From contig NZ_QGSY01000153.1 in the NCBI RefSeq assembly GCF_003857035.1, forward strand, positions 1 to 37,287: a DNA stretch of 37,287 bases. The letters are read 5' to 3'. The notes beneath the pieces were generated by a model. It was not told where the DNA came from. It was given only the letters and a program-made list of their open reading frames with translations, and made no database searches. A program made the position numbers and the translations under genes. This DNA is from Micromonospora arida. GTDB taxonomy: Bacteria > Actinomycetota > Actinomycetes > Mycobacteriales > Micromonosporaceae. Shown here one piece after another: positions 8,731-16,730 of the stretch; the stretch's first letter is position 1; each line of letters opens with the position of its first letter.

Positions 8731-9771
8731 TCAGTCCAGGTCGGACATGTCCAGCACGAAGCGGTAGCGGACGTCGTTTCGCCGGAGGCGGTCGAGTGCC
8801 GTGCCCACCTGCGCCGACGGGAGTACCTCGATGTCGGCGGTGACGCCGTTGTCGGCGCAGAACTGGAGCATCTCAGCTGTCGAGCGGCGGCCTCCGCTCC
8901 CGGCGGAGCTGAGCTTCTTGCGGCCGACAAGCAGGTCGGTGGTTTCGACTGTCACCGGACCCAGGTATCCGAGCAGGCTGAGGGTGCCGTCCATCGCCAC
9001 GAGATTCAGATACGGGGCGAGGTCGTGCGGTGCGGAGATGGTGTCGATGACGAGGTCGAAGGTGTCGCGGGCAGCAGCCATCTGCTGGGGATCGGTGGAG
9101 TCGACGAGGTCGTGTGCGCCGAGCCGGCGGGCGTCGTCCCGCTTGTCCAGGGTGCGGCTGATCACGGTCGTGGTAGCGCCGAGTGCCACGGCCATCTTGA
9201 CCGCGAGGTGGCCCAGGCCGCCGAGCCCGGCCACGGCGACGCGAGTGCCTGGGCCGACGCGATGGGAGCGCAGGGGCTCCCACACGGTGACGCCGGCGCA
9301 CAGCAGCGGGGCGGCTGCGGCCGGGTCGAGGCCGGCGGGGAGCGGGTAGGCGAAGGTGTTCCGCACGACGTATTCGCGGGAGAAGCCACCCAGGGTCGTC
9401 GACCCGTCCTGCCGGTCTGTGCCGCCGTAGGTAAGGGTCGGGAAGGAGTGGCAGAAGTTCTCCTGTCCGGCTGCGCACATGGCGCAGGCGCCGCAGGAAT
9501 CGACGATGTTGCCCACCGCGACGCTTCCGCCGATCGAGAAGCTGGTCACGTCGGGGCCGGCGGCGGTCACCACGCCGGTGAATTCGTGACCCGGCACCAG
9601 TGGTGCGTCGGTGTGCTGGTCGTAGTCGCGCAGGGCGTGCAGGTCGCTGTGGCAGACCCCGCAGTAGTCGACCCGCACCGCGATGTCGTCTGGGCGGAGG
9701 TCACGGCGCTCGATCGGGGCACGCCGCAGCTGCGTCGGGCCGGTCGCTCGCCAGCCAGTGGTCCTTCGCAT
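8731..9771 (-). CDS. Zinc-dependent NAD(P) alcohol dehydrogenase (CAD/YahK type)
   Basis: Medium-chain dehydrogenase/reductase interconverting alcohols and aldehydes; the substrate is unknown. The 346-aa protein has catalytic zinc ligands in YCGVCHSD (C37) and GHEF (H62). Structural zinc ligands lie in the run CGACAMC with a further Cys in ENFC, and the Rossmann motif is AGLGGLGHLA. These fit the cinnamyl-alcohol-dehydrogenase-like branch. It is transcribed divergently from a TetR gene. Operator-like inverted repeats in the shared 96-bp gap suggest that the TetR protein controls it, as is common for aldehyde-detoxifying enzymes. Confidence 0.92.
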   Translation of the reverse strand: MRRTTGWRATGPTQLRRAPIERRDLRPDDIAVRVDYCGVCHSDLHALRDYDQHTDAPLVPGHEFTGVVTAAGPDVTSFSIGGSVAVGNIVDSCGACAMCAAGQENFCHSFPTLTYGGTDRQDGSTTLGGFSREYVVRNTFAYPLPAGLDPAAAAPLLCAGVTVWEPLRSHRVGPGTRVAVAGLGGLGHLAVKMAVALGATTTVISRTLDKRDDARRLGAHDLVDSTDPQQMAAARDTFDLVIDTISAPHDLAPYLNLVAMDGTLSLLGYLGPVTVETTDLLVGRKKLSSAGSGGRRSTAEMLQFCADNGVTADIEVLPSAQVGTALDRLRRNDVRYRFVLDMSDLD

Positions 9772-9785
9772 GATCGACTCCTTTA

Positions 9786-9805
9786 AACAGACTGTTCGGT
9801 CTGTT
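9786..9805. promoter_or_regulatory. Inverted repeat, likely TetR operator
   Basis: AACAGAC (9786-9792) and GTCTGTT (9799-9805) are perfect inverted arms separated by 6 bases. They lie just upstream of the alcohol dehydrogenase start on the minus strand. The site is well placed to repress that gene when bound by the neighbouring TetR protein. Confidence 0.6.
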
Positions 9806-9831
9806 GCAGCCTAGGTCGAGCGGCGAGCCGA

Positions 9832-9861
9832 AGCAAACCAACTGTTCTGTTTTGCTAGTGT
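9832..9861 (+). promoter_or_regulatory. Second inverted repeat and -10 element before the TetR gene
   Basis: AGCAAA (9832-9837) and TTTGCT (9851-9856) form an inverted repeat around ACTGTTCTGT, whose core resembles the half-site of the 9786-9805 repeat. TAGTGT (9856-9861) is a -10-like hexamer ending six bases before the TetR ATG, a spacing typical of leaderless actinobacterial mRNAs. The overlap would allow autorepression. Confidence 0.5.
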
Positions 9862-9867
9862 GGAAAC

Positions 9868-10476
9868 ATGCCGGAGCAGCCCCTGACCTCGCGAGGTGCC
9901 GCGACCTACCAGCGCATCCTGGACGCCGCCACCGAGGAGTTCGCCCAACACGGCATCGCCGGGGCCCGCGTCGAACGCATCGTGACGGCGGCCCGCACCA
10001 ACAAGGCGCAGCTCTACGCCTACTTCGGGGACAAGGAACGACTGTTCGACGCGATCTTCCTCAGCTCGCTCGAACGCATCACCAACGTCGTGCCCATCGA
10101 CGCCGACGATCTCGCGGACTGGGCCGTTCGCCTCTACGACGAGTACCTGCGCCGCCCCGACCTCATCCGGCTCGCGACGTGGACGCGGCTGGAACGCCGG
10201 CCCGCCGGACACCTCGTCGAGACCCACCAGCACTACGACGATCGCAAGCTCACGGCAATCGCCGAGGCCCAGGCCGCCGGACGGATCCGCGGTGGTGACC
10301 CGTTCGACATCATGGCCCTGGTCATCGCGATGTCCATGGCCTGGTCGCCGGTGAGCAACGTCTATGCGGCCAGCAGTCAGGAACCCGACGACGTGCATTC
10401 CCGACGTCGTGCTCTGCTTCGCGAGTGCGTCCGGCGAGCCACAGTGCCGACGGACCAGGATCAACCTGACCGCTGA
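9868..10476 (+). CDS. TetR/AcrR family transcriptional regulator
   Basis: A 202-aa regulator. The N-terminal helix-turn-helix covers about residues 12-58 (RILDAATEEFAQHGIAG through NKAQLYAYFGDKERLF), with the typical Y-x-Y-F-x-[DS]-K-E-x-LF signature. The C-terminal helical domain resembles other actinobacterial TetR proteins with LATWTRLERR. No ribosome site is visible; a TAGTGT hexamer ends six bases before the ATG, so translation may be leaderless. It is divergent from the zinc alcohol dehydrogenase, which is its most likely target. The ligand cannot be read from sequence. Confidence 0.93.
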   Translation: MPEQPLTSRGAATYQRILDAATEEFAQHGIAGARVERIVTAARTNKAQLYAYFGDKERLFDAIFLSSLERITNVVPIDADDLADWAVRLYDEYLRRPDLIRLATWTRLERRPAGHLVETHQHYDDRKLTAIAEAQAAGRIRGGDPFDIMALVIAMSMAWSPVSNVYAASSQEPDDVHSRRRALLRECVRRATVPTDQDQPDR

Positions 10477-10531
10477 CCGCCGCGACCGATCCGGTGCTGA
10501 CACGGTTGCGCCGAGATGCGACGGTGGGCTG

Positions 10532-11269
10532 ATGGTCGAGCTGTCCCCGTCCCGGTCGCGGCCGGGCGATGGTCGGTGGCGCGTCGTCTCGGTGGCGCTG
10601 CGCTGGGGGCTGCCGGTGCTGTGGGTGCTGTGGGCCGGTCTGGCGTGGTGGGTCGAGCCCCGCGCGTCGACCGAGGCCCAGCTCGACCGGGATCTCGCGG
10701 CCGGCCGGGTGGTGAGCTACCAGCGGGCGTACGGCTGGGCCGACGACGGCGCGTACTGGGGGAGCCAGCCGCGTGTGCAGTACGCGGCCGACGGGGGGAT
10801 GCTGACCTGGACCGTGTCGAACGGCCAGAACCGGTACGCCGCTGGGGCGCCGCTCGCCTCTGACTCGTCCACCGTCGGGCCGGACTCGTCGGCGAGCACC
10901 GGGTGGGACGCGCGGCGTGCCGCGGTCGACGATTCGTGGCAGGCCGGGGGCGGCACCGCGCACCGGATCGGGAACGCCGCGGCTTTGCTCGCCGGTGTGC
11001 TGATCGTGCTGTGGCTGGGCCGCTTGATCGCCGGCGCGCCGCCGCTGGCCGGCACCCGGTGGTTCTGGTTCTGGGTCGGGCTCCTGCCGTTCGGGGTGGG
11101 TGTGCTGGCCTGGACCTACCGGGAGCTGTGGAGAGCACCGCCGGTGCCGGTGCCTGACCGGGGCTCGGGGTGGCGTGGGTTCGGCTGGCTGATCCTCGCC
11201 GCGGTCGGCATCAACCTCCTGGTGTCCGTTGCCCGCATCGTGTTCGGGACGACGGTGGTGCCGGGCTGA
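10532..11269 (+). CDS. Uncharacterised four-helix membrane protein
   Basis: I do not recognise this 245-aa protein. It has a predicted transmembrane segment near residues 19-43 (WGLPVLWVLWAGLAWW) and then a soluble stretch of about 110 residues (40-150) rich in Trp, Tyr and Ser. Three further hydrophobic segments follow: ALLAGVLIVLWLGRLI, WFWFWVGLLPFGVGVLAW and GWLILAAVGINLLVSV. The outside or inside location of the soluble part is not evident. Start ATG 10532 lacks a clear ribosome site. It is in the same direction as the TetR gene, 55 bases downstream, but no functional link is apparent. Confidence 0.7.
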   Translation: MVELSPSRSRPGDGRWRVVSVALRWGLPVLWVLWAGLAWWVEPRASTEAQLDRDLAAGRVVSYQRAYGWADDGAYWGSQPRVQYAADGGMLTWTVSNGQNRYAAGAPLASDSSTVGPDSSASTGWDARRAAVDDSWQAGGGTAHRIGNAAALLAGVLIVLWLGRLIAGAPPLAGTRWFWFWVGLLPFGVGVLAWTYRELWRAPPVPVPDRGSGWRGFGWLILAAVGINLLVSVARIVFGTTVVPG

Positions 11270-11327
11270 GCCGGCGATGCCGGGCCAACCGGCCCCGAGG
11301 TCGGCGATGGTCACCTACGGTGACGCC

Positions 11328-11525
11328 ATGGACCCTTCGGCGGTCTGGCGGGACCGGCAGCACCGGTGGCGGATCGAGGCGTACCGCGCGCCGGACCTGC
11401 GCTTCGCCATCTACGCCACCAACGGCCCCACCGAGTCGGTGCCGCTGTGGCTGTTCGGGATGTCGGCGCTGGCCCGGTGGCTGATGACCCACGCCATCTC
11501 GCTGGACGACCTGGAGGTCGACTGA
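11328..11525 (+). CDS. Small uncharacterised protein (65 aa)
   Basis: The 65-aa product starts MDPSAVWRDRQHRW, has a Trp/Arg-rich N-terminal half and ends in SLDDLEVD. I do not recognise a named family. I chose ATG 11328 because a -10-like TACGGT (11316-11321) ends exactly six bases upstream, the arrangement of leaderless actinobacterial genes. An in-frame ATG at 11307 has a weak GAGG before it and would add seven residues. Coding-like third-position G/C supports a real gene. Confidence 0.6.
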   Translation: MDPSAVWRDRQHRWRIEAYRAPDLRFAIYATNGPTESVPLWLFGMSALARWLMTHAISLDDLEVD

Positions 11526-11604
11526 GCGGTGCGCGGTCGCAAACCGGGCCCGCGCCGCGCCCCGCTGCGGTTGAGTGACCTCAGGCGGCGGACGGGGGTA
11601 CGCG

Positions 11605-12882
11605 ATGGGCGGTCAGCTCGGGCAGTTGGCGTTGGTGGCCGTGCTGGTGCTCATCAACGCCGCGCTCTCGGGCAGCGAGATGGCGTTGGTGACCCTGCGG
11701 GAGGGGCAGTTGCGGCGGCTGGGCCGGCGCAGCCGTGCCGGCGACCGGTTGGTGCAGCTGTCGCGCGACCCGAACCGCTACCTGGCCACGATTCAGCTCG
11801 GCATCACCCTGGCGGGGTTCCTGGCCTCGGCGGCGGCCGCGGTGTCGTTGGCCGGTCCGCTGGTCGGGCCGTTGGGTTTCCTCGGCGGGGCGGCGCGTCC
11901 CGCCGCGGTGCTGCTGGTGACCGTGCTGCTGACGTTCGTCACGCTGGTGCTCGGGGAGTTGGCCCCGAAGCGGCTGGCCATGCAGCGGGCCGAGCGTTGG
12001 GCGCTGCTGAGCGCGGGCCCGCTGGATCTGTTGGCCCGGGTGTCCCGGCCGGCGGTGTGGCTGCTCAGCCGGGCCACCGACGCGGTCGTGCGGCTCGCCG
12101 GTGGTGACCCGCGCGCCAACCGGGAGGAGATGACCGAGGAGGAGTTGCGGGAGATGCTGGCCAGCCAGCGCGGTCTGTCGGCCCAGCAGCGGGAGATCCT
12201 GACCGGCGCGTTCGACATCGCCGGCCGGACGTTGCGGGAGATCCTGGTGGCCCGGCGGGAGGTGACGACGCTGCCGGCCGGTCTGGCCGCCGACGAGGGG
12301 GTCCGGCGGCTCGCCGCCGCCGGGCGGTCCCGCGCTCCCGTCACCGGCCCCGGCGGCCTGGACGACGTGCTCGGGGTGGTGCACATCCGCGACCTGGTGC
12401 GGGCCGGCACCGCCCCGGTGGGTGAGCGGGTCCGGGATCCGCTGCTACTGCCGGTGACCCTGCCGGTCGCCGACGCGATGCGTCAGCTGCGGCAGGAGCA
12501 TCAGCAGTTGGCCCTGGTGGTCGACGAGCACGGGGGCATCGACGGCATGGTCACCATGGAGGATCTGCTGGCCGAGGTGGTCGGCGAGTTGTACGACGAG
12601 ACCGACCGGGACGTGCGCGGGGTCGTCCGGGAACCGGACGGGTCGCTGCTGGTGCCCGGCGACTTCCCGCTGCACGACCTGCCCGACCTGGGGGTGCGGC
12701 TGAGCTTTCCGTTGTCCCGGGACTACACGACGGTGGCTGGTCTGGTGCTGGCCCGACTACGGCACCTGCCGGACTCCCCGGGTGAGACGGTGCGGCTGCC
12801 CGGGCTGACCCTGCAGGTGGTGGAGGTCGCCGACCGGGCGGTGCGCCGGGTGCGGCTCCGCGGATTCGTCACCGAGCGCTGA
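11605..12882 (+). CDS. HlyC/CorC-type (CNNM plus CBS) membrane protein
   Basis: Integral membrane protein of the hemolysin C/CorC family, linked in other organisms to Mg2+/Co2+ export or homeostasis; the old hemolysin label is misleading. The 425-aa protein has a CNNM (DUF21) domain over about residues 1-190, with NAALSGSEMALV, ATIQLGITLAGFLASA and LGELAPKRLA. A CBS pair over about 200-330 includes VVDEHGGIDGMVTMEDLL. The C-terminal CorC_HlyC transporter-associated domain covers about 335-420. ATG 11605 is preceded by a weak GGGGG; a GTG at 11575 would extend it ten residues. Confidence 0.9.
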   Translation: MGGQLGQLALVAVLVLINAALSGSEMALVTLREGQLRRLGRRSRAGDRLVQLSRDPNRYLATIQLGITLAGFLASAAAAVSLAGPLVGPLGFLGGAARPAAVLLVTVLLTFVTLVLGELAPKRLAMQRAERWALLSAGPLDLLARVSRPAVWLLSRATDAVVRLAGGDPRANREEMTEEELREMLASQRGLSAQQREILTGAFDIAGRTLREILVARREVTTLPAGLAADEGVRRLAAAGRSRAPVTGPGGLDDVLGVVHIRDLVRAGTAPVGERVRDPLLLPVTLPVADAMRQLRQEHQQLALVVDEHGGIDGMVTMEDLLAEVVGELYDETDRDVRGVVREPDGSLLVPGDFPLHDLPDLGVRLSFPLSRDYTTVAGLVLARLRHLPDSPGETVRLPGLTLQVVEVADRAVRRVRLRGFVTER

Positions 12883-12954
12883 GCACTCACCCGAAAGGTT
12901 GACAAAAGGTCCAAATAGAAAAGCGGCAACCGCGGTCCGCCTACCGTGCCAGAC

Positions 12955-13140
12955 GTGAAGGACCGAGGGTTGCGTACGTTCGTCACGGTGCTGGCCGGCC
13001 TCGCGGTGATCTACTTCGGCAGCGCCGGCCGCAGCCCCGAGGAGGGCCGTGGCATCTCCGGCGGGGTGGTGGTCCTGGCGTTGCTCGCCGCGCTGCTGGT
13101 GTGGCACCTGACCCGCCCGGGGGACAAGACGGTCAAGTGA
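12955..13140 (+). CDS. Small membrane protein, two predicted helices
   Basis: A 61-aa protein with two hydrophobic segments (LRTFVTVLAGLAVIYF and ISGGVVVLALLAALLVWHL) joined by a short polar loop. No family is recognised. GTG 12955 is chosen because TACCGT (12942-12947) ends seven bases before it, fitting leaderless initiation; GTG 12946 would add three residues. The upstream stretch 12890-12925 is unusually A-rich for this genome. The gene ends five bases before the stop of the convergent HhH-GPD gene. Confidence 0.6.
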   Translation: MKDRGLRTFVTVLAGLAVIYFGSAGRSPEEGRGISGGVVVLALLAALLVWHLTRPGDKTVK

Positions 13141-13145
13141 GCGCC

Positions 13146-13796
13146 TCAGCGGGCGGCGGCGCGGGTGACCTCACCGGCGGACTCCTCACCCAGCGCCACC
13201 CTGACCAGGGCTGACGCGAGCCGCCCGAAGTCCGGTTCGTCGACGAGACCGGCGAGCCGGTCCGGGGAACCCGGCAGGCCCAGCCGCTTCGCCCCGGCCA
13301 GGGCCCGACGGTCGGCGTACGGGCGCACGTCCGACCAGACCGTCTGCGCCTCGCGCAGGTAGATGTCCGCTCCGGTGGGGCCGATGCCGGGGAACTCGGT
13401 GAGCCGCCGCCGCAGCCCGGCCGGGTCGCCCTGGGCCTCCCGGTGCAGGCGTCGCAGGTCACCGTGCCAACGGTCCAGGCACAGCCGGGCGCCGGTGCCG
13501 AGCATGGTGGCGGTCCGCTCGTCGTAGCGGCGGTAGTGACCCCGACCCAGCGCGTCGACGCGGTCCTGCCAACTGGCCGCCTCCATGGCCTGTGGGGTGC
13601 GGTAGCCGGCGGCGAACAGCTCCCGCGCCGCGTCCACCGCCACGCACGCCCGGATTCGGGTGCTCAGCAGCGTGGTCAGCACCAGCAGCTGATACAGCGG
13701 CCCTGGCCGGTCGGCGAGCTGGATGCCGGCCTCCTCGGCGTACGTGCGACCACGTCGGTCGAGCAGGACCCGCACCACACTTCGATCATTGCCCAC
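13146..13796 (-). CDS. HhH-GPD family DNA glycosylase-like protein
   Basis: The 216-aa protein resembles the endonuclease III/AlkA superfamily, which removes damaged bases from DNA. The helix-hairpin-helix is FPGIGPTGADIY (residues 135-146). The usual catalytic Lys of endonuclease III (GxGxKTA) is replaced by Thr141. An Asp-containing segment after it (PYADRRA) may supply the catalytic Asp. There is no C-terminal Cys cluster for a 4Fe-4S centre. It may therefore be a monofunctional glycosylase or a non-catalytic relative. The GTG start at 13796 lacks a convincing ribosome site. Confidence 0.75.
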   Translation of the reverse strand: MGNDRSVVRVLLDRRGRTYAEEAGIQLADRPGPLYQLLVLTTLLSTRIRACVAVDAARELFAAGYRTPQAMEAASWQDRVDALGRGHYRRYDERTATMLGTGARLCLDRWHGDLRRLHREAQGDPAGLRRRLTEFPGIGPTGADIYLREAQTVWSDVRPYADRRALAGAKRLGLPGSPDRLAGLVDEPDFGRLASALVRVALGEESAGEVTRAAAR

Positions 13797-13800
13797 TCCG

Positions 13801-13813
13801 GTGGGTTACCCAC
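13801..13813. promoter_or_regulatory. Palindrome GTGGGTTACCCAC
   Basis: GTGGGT and ACCCAC are perfect arms around a single T. The site lies four bases before the HhH-GPD start on the minus strand and could be an operator. A related GGGTAACCC core recurs at 23546-23556, with a weaker version at 24199-24206. Confidence 0.4.
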
Positions 13814-13929
13814 TTGAGGACCCGCTAGCCGTCGCACCGGTGACGGTGGCCGGAATGCCGCCGGGGCGGGCGGGTATGCGGCTGTGGAGGCGGTCGATGC
13901 CGCCTGCCGCACCCGGAAGGGAGACACCC

Positions 13930-14133
13930 GTGGTCAATCCCCAGCAGGAAGAGCTCCGGCGCAACGCCAAGGGAGCCACCAGCCAGGACAGCAAGGGGCC
14001 CAATCCGACCGGGCACCCGCTCAACCGTGGCTCGTCGCGCGGGGACGCCGGTCGACCGGTGCCCAAGGGGCAGGTGTCGCCGTACGGCCCGGCCGGTGAG
14101 CCGGTGGCCGAGGACGACAGCGACACCCGCTGA
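13930..14133 (+). CDS. Small hydrophilic, probably disordered protein (67 aa)
   Basis: The product starts MVNPQQEELRRNAKG and is rich in Gly, Pro, Ser, Asp and Arg, with no hydrophobic core and no Cys, so it is probably intrinsically disordered. I do not recognise the family. GTG 13930 has GGAAGGGAG at 13915-13923, six bases upstream, which is convincing. Its stop directly abuts the stop of the convergent membrane-protein gene at 14134, with no gap between them. Confidence 0.65.
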   Translation: MVNPQQEELRRNAKGATSQDSKGPNPTGHPLNRGSSRGDAGRPVPKGQVSPYGPAGEPVAEDDSDTR

Positions 14134-14595
14134 CTAACGACCGCGGCCTGGCGGCCGCCGCAACCTGTTCCAGGTGGCGGCGGCCGCCAGCCCGTATGCG
14201 AGGTGCGGGATGATGTCGGAGATCCAGTCGGAGCGCCGCCAGGTACGCGGGTCGCTGATCCCGAACACGGTGATCGACCCGTCGGTCATGGTCATCACAC
14301 CCGCGCCGAGCAGACCGATGGCCACCGGCAACGGCTGACGTCGACCACCGGCGTAGAGGGCGAACCCGACGCCCGCGGCGACGCCCAGCCCGTAACCGAT
14401 CAGCGGCCCGAGGCCCGAGCGGCGGTTGGCCGCCCGGGCCCCGTTTCCCAGGTCCACGTGCGCGATCCCGGCCAGCCGGTCGACGGTCTCCTGGGGGACG
14501 TCACTTTCCGGCCGTCCCCGTAGCGCCATGTCGAGGTAGCTGACCACGTTCAGAGCGGTGCTGCCGACGGCGCCCGCGATCGCGCCGTCGGCCAC
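14134..14595 (-). CDS. Uncharacterised membrane protein (153 aa)
   Basis: Four hydrophobic stretches are visible: AGAVGSTALNVVSYLDMAL, LIGYGLGVAAGVGFALYAGG, VAIGLLGAGVMTM and PHLAYGLAAAATW. The family resembles actinobacterial hypothetical integral membrane proteins with no assigned role. I chose GTG 14595 because AGGAGGGT lies five bases before it; a GTG at 14610 would add five residues and overlap the upstream gene's stop. It is probably co-transcribed with the small gene ending 12 bases upstream at 14607. Confidence 0.65.
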   Translation of the reverse strand: MADGAIAGAVGSTALNVVSYLDMALRGRPESDVPQETVDRLAGIAHVDLGNGARAANRRSGLGPLIGYGLGVAAGVGFALYAGGRRQPLPVAIGLLGAGVMTMTDGSITVFGISDPRTWRRSDWISDIIPHLAYGLAAAATWNRLRRPPGRGR

Positions 14596-14606
14596 GTCGA
14601 CCCTCC

Positions 14607-14819
14607 TCACTTCGGGTCGCCCGGTTCGCGCTCGCTCTTCGGGCCGTACGTCCGCTCACCGCGCACCACGCCTCGTTGACCGCGATCCTCCTGGAGGATC
14701 CGGTTCGCGACCTGGTTGGCCTTGCCGTCGGGTACTCGGCGCCCGGAGTCGTCGATCGCGTTGCGCAACCGCGCGCGCTGCTTGTCGTACGCGTTACTGC
14801 CCGGCCGTGGTCCTGGCAT
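14607..14819 (-). CDS. Small basic hydrophilic protein (70 aa)
   Basis: The 70-aa product starts MPGPRPGSNAYDKQRARLRN and is Arg/Lys/Asp-rich with an amphipathic helix-like middle (GKANQVANRILQEDR). Proteins of this kind occur widely in actinomycetes as hypotheticals. ATG 14819 has AAGGAGG six bases upstream; an in-frame ATG at 14846 would add nine residues but lacks such a site. It probably forms a two-gene unit with the following membrane-protein gene. Confidence 0.65.
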   Translation of the reverse strand: MPGPRPGSNAYDKQRARLRNAIDDSGRRVPDGKANQVANRILQEDRGQRGVVRGERTYGPKSEREPGDPK

Positions 14820-14918
14820 CTGTGCCTCCTTCGTCGGTCTGGGCACCTGGTGCTGCCCACCGTCCGCTGGGCCTACCGCGGCCGTCTACCCGTCTGGTGG
14901 CGGACCAACCCCGGCGCG

Positions 14919-15800
14919 CTACCGGGGCGCGCGGACCACGACCACCGGGCACTGCGCGTGGTGCAGCATCGACTGGCTCACCGACCCCAGCAGCAACCCG
15001 GTCACCTCGCCGCGCCCGCGCCCGCCGACCACCGCCAGTTGGGCGGAGCGGGACGCCTCGGCGAGCACGGTGCCGGGTCGGCCGTGCAGCACCTGGCACG
15101 TCAACCGCAGACCCCGATGGTCCTCGGTGAGCCCGGTCAGCCACCCGGCGAGCATCCGCTCCTGCTCGCCGCGCAGCTTCGCCTCGTCGTACACCAGGGG
15201 TTGCATGTCGCCCGGGCCGCTGCTGCCGGGGTGCCGGTAGGCGTGCACCGCCACCAGCGGCACGCCGAGCGACACGGCGGTCTCGGCGGCGAAGTCCGCC
15301 GCCCGCCGGGAGGCGTCCGAGCCGTCGACCGCGACCAGGACCGGCTCGTCGGGTCGCTGCGTGCCGCGCGCGACCAGCACCGGGCAGTCGGCGTACGCGG
15401 CGACCTGCACCGCGACCGAGCCGACCAGCAGCGCGGAGAAGCCACCCAACCCGCGATCGCCGAGCACGATGAGCGCGGCGGTGGGGGATTCGCCCACCAG
15501 CACCGCGGCGGCCTCACCGTCGATGATCTCGCCGGAGATCGACAACCCGGGCACTGTCGCCTCGGCCTCGCGCACCGCGGCCTCGACCAGCTCCTCTGCC
15601 TGGTGGCGCAGCCCACCGCCGGGCGGCGCGTCCGGGGCGGGGGTGACCGGTACGTGCAGCAGCGGCCAGATGAAGCCGTGCACGACCCGCAGCGGTCGGT
15701 GCCGGCGCGCGGCCTCGGTCGCGGCGAGGCGCACGGCGCGCAGCGCCGACTCCGAGCCGTCGACGCCGACCACCACCGCCGCGTTGTTCGCCGAGTTCAC
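14919..15800 (-). CDS. Tandem universal stress protein (two USP domains)
   Basis: A 293-aa protein with two USP domains. The first (about residues 5-145) begins VVVGVDGSESALRAVR and has the ATP-site motif GDRGLGGFSALLVGSVA. The second (about 150-290) begins VLVAVDGSDASRRA and has GGRGRGEVTGLLLGSVS. Both G-2x-G-9x-G-[ST] nucleotide motifs are intact, so ATP binding is likely. Actinobacterial tandem USPs are often part of dormancy or hypoxia regulons. GTG 15800 has GGAGGTG close upstream; the frame is open further 5' but that extension is not needed. Transcribed divergently from the methyltransferase gene. Confidence 0.92.
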   Translation of the reverse strand: MNSANNAAVVVGVDGSESALRAVRLAATEAARRHRPLRVVHGFIWPLLHVPVTPAPDAPPGGGLRHQAEELVEAAVREAEATVPGLSISGEIIDGEAAAVLVGESPTAALIVLGDRGLGGFSALLVGSVAVQVAAYADCPVLVARGTQRPDEPVLVAVDGSDASRRAADFAAETAVSLGVPLVAVHAYRHPGSSGPGDMQPLVYDEAKLRGEQERMLAGWLTGLTEDHRGLRLTCQVLHGRPGTVLAEASRSAQLAVVGGRGRGEVTGLLLGSVSQSMLHHAQCPVVVVRAPR

Positions 15801-15912
15801 CGCCCACCTCCGCTCGCGGCCAGTATCGCGGGCCCGGACGCCCTCGTGCCGCGATACCGCTGAGCGCGTCCCGATCGGTACGCTGCCCAGGACCGGGGAG
15901 GGAGCGCCGCCG

Positions 15913-16659
15913 ATGGGTGAACCAGACCAGCCGAGCACCGCTCGCATGATCGACTTTTGGCTCGGCGGGCAGCATCACTTCCCCGTGGACGTGGCCGCCG
16001 CGAACGCGTTCGAGCAGGCGTACGGGCCGTGCGCGCCGGTGTTCCGCGAGCTGCGGGCGTTCCTGGGCCGGGCGGTACGGGCGGTGGCCGCCCAGGGCGT
16101 GGACGGGTTCCTGGTGTTCGGCGCCGGGGTGCCGACGATGGGCAACGTGCACGAGGTCGCCACCGACGCGACAGTGCTCTACACCGACGTCGACCCGGTC
16201 ACCATCCGACTGGGACAGAGCATCCTCGCCGGCAGCGACCGGGCCGGCTACGGCTTCGGCGACGCGACCGACATCGGCACTGTCGACCCGGCGCAGCTGC
16301 ACCGTTTCGTGCCGGGCTGGGGTCGGCGGCCGGTCGGGGTGGTCTTCCTCGGCCTGGCCGCGTTCCTCGACGACGCCACGCTGACCCGCACCCTCGACGA
16401 GCTGTACGCGGCCGCGGCGCCGGGCAGCCTGCTCGCGGTGGACTTCGACACCGAGGAGCTGGCCGGCCACCCGCAGGCGCTGGCCATGATGGGACCGCAG
16501 TTCCGGATGCGTCCACCGGCGGCGTTCGCGCCCCTGCTGGGTCGGTGGGCGCCGACGGCGGACGGGATCGTCCCGGTCGCCGAGTGGCGGCCGGACGGCC
16601 CGCCGGCGCGGGTGCCCGACGCGTTCCACGGTGTGCTCGCGACTCGAGCGGGTGACTGA
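15913..16659 (+). CDS. SAM-dependent methyltransferase, DUF574 type
   Basis: The 248-aa protein matches the actinobacterial S-adenosylmethionine methyltransferase family formerly DUF574. The N-terminal signature is STARMIDFWLGGQHHFPVD, SAM motif I is FGAGVPTMGNVHEV, and VLYTDVDPVT follows. Later parts include VVFLGLAAFLDD and FDTEELAG. The substrate is unknown in this family. GGGGAGGGAG at 15896-15905 supports ATG 15913, and TACGCT (15879-15884) is a possible -10 element. Confidence 0.85.
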   Translation: MGEPDQPSTARMIDFWLGGQHHFPVDVAAANAFEQAYGPCAPVFRELRAFLGRAVRAVAAQGVDGFLVFGAGVPTMGNVHEVATDATVLYTDVDPVTIRLGQSILAGSDRAGYGFGDATDIGTVDPAQLHRFVPGWGRRPVGVVFLGLAAFLDDATLTRTLDELYAAAAPGSLLAVDFDTEELAGHPQALAMMGPQFRMRPPAAFAPLLGRWAPTADGIVPVAEWRPDGPPARVPDAFHGVLATRAGD

Positions 16660-16730
16660 CCGCGCCGATCATCCGTCCGGTGGCGTCCGTATGATGCTTG
16701 CCCTGTAGCAAGCTTCTGGGGAGGACGACG

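Noticed and set aside
12899..12904. TTGACA as a -35 box for the small membrane protein
   Set aside because: It lies 37 bases before the TACCGT hexamer, far beyond the usual 16-18, and no other -10 is well placed.
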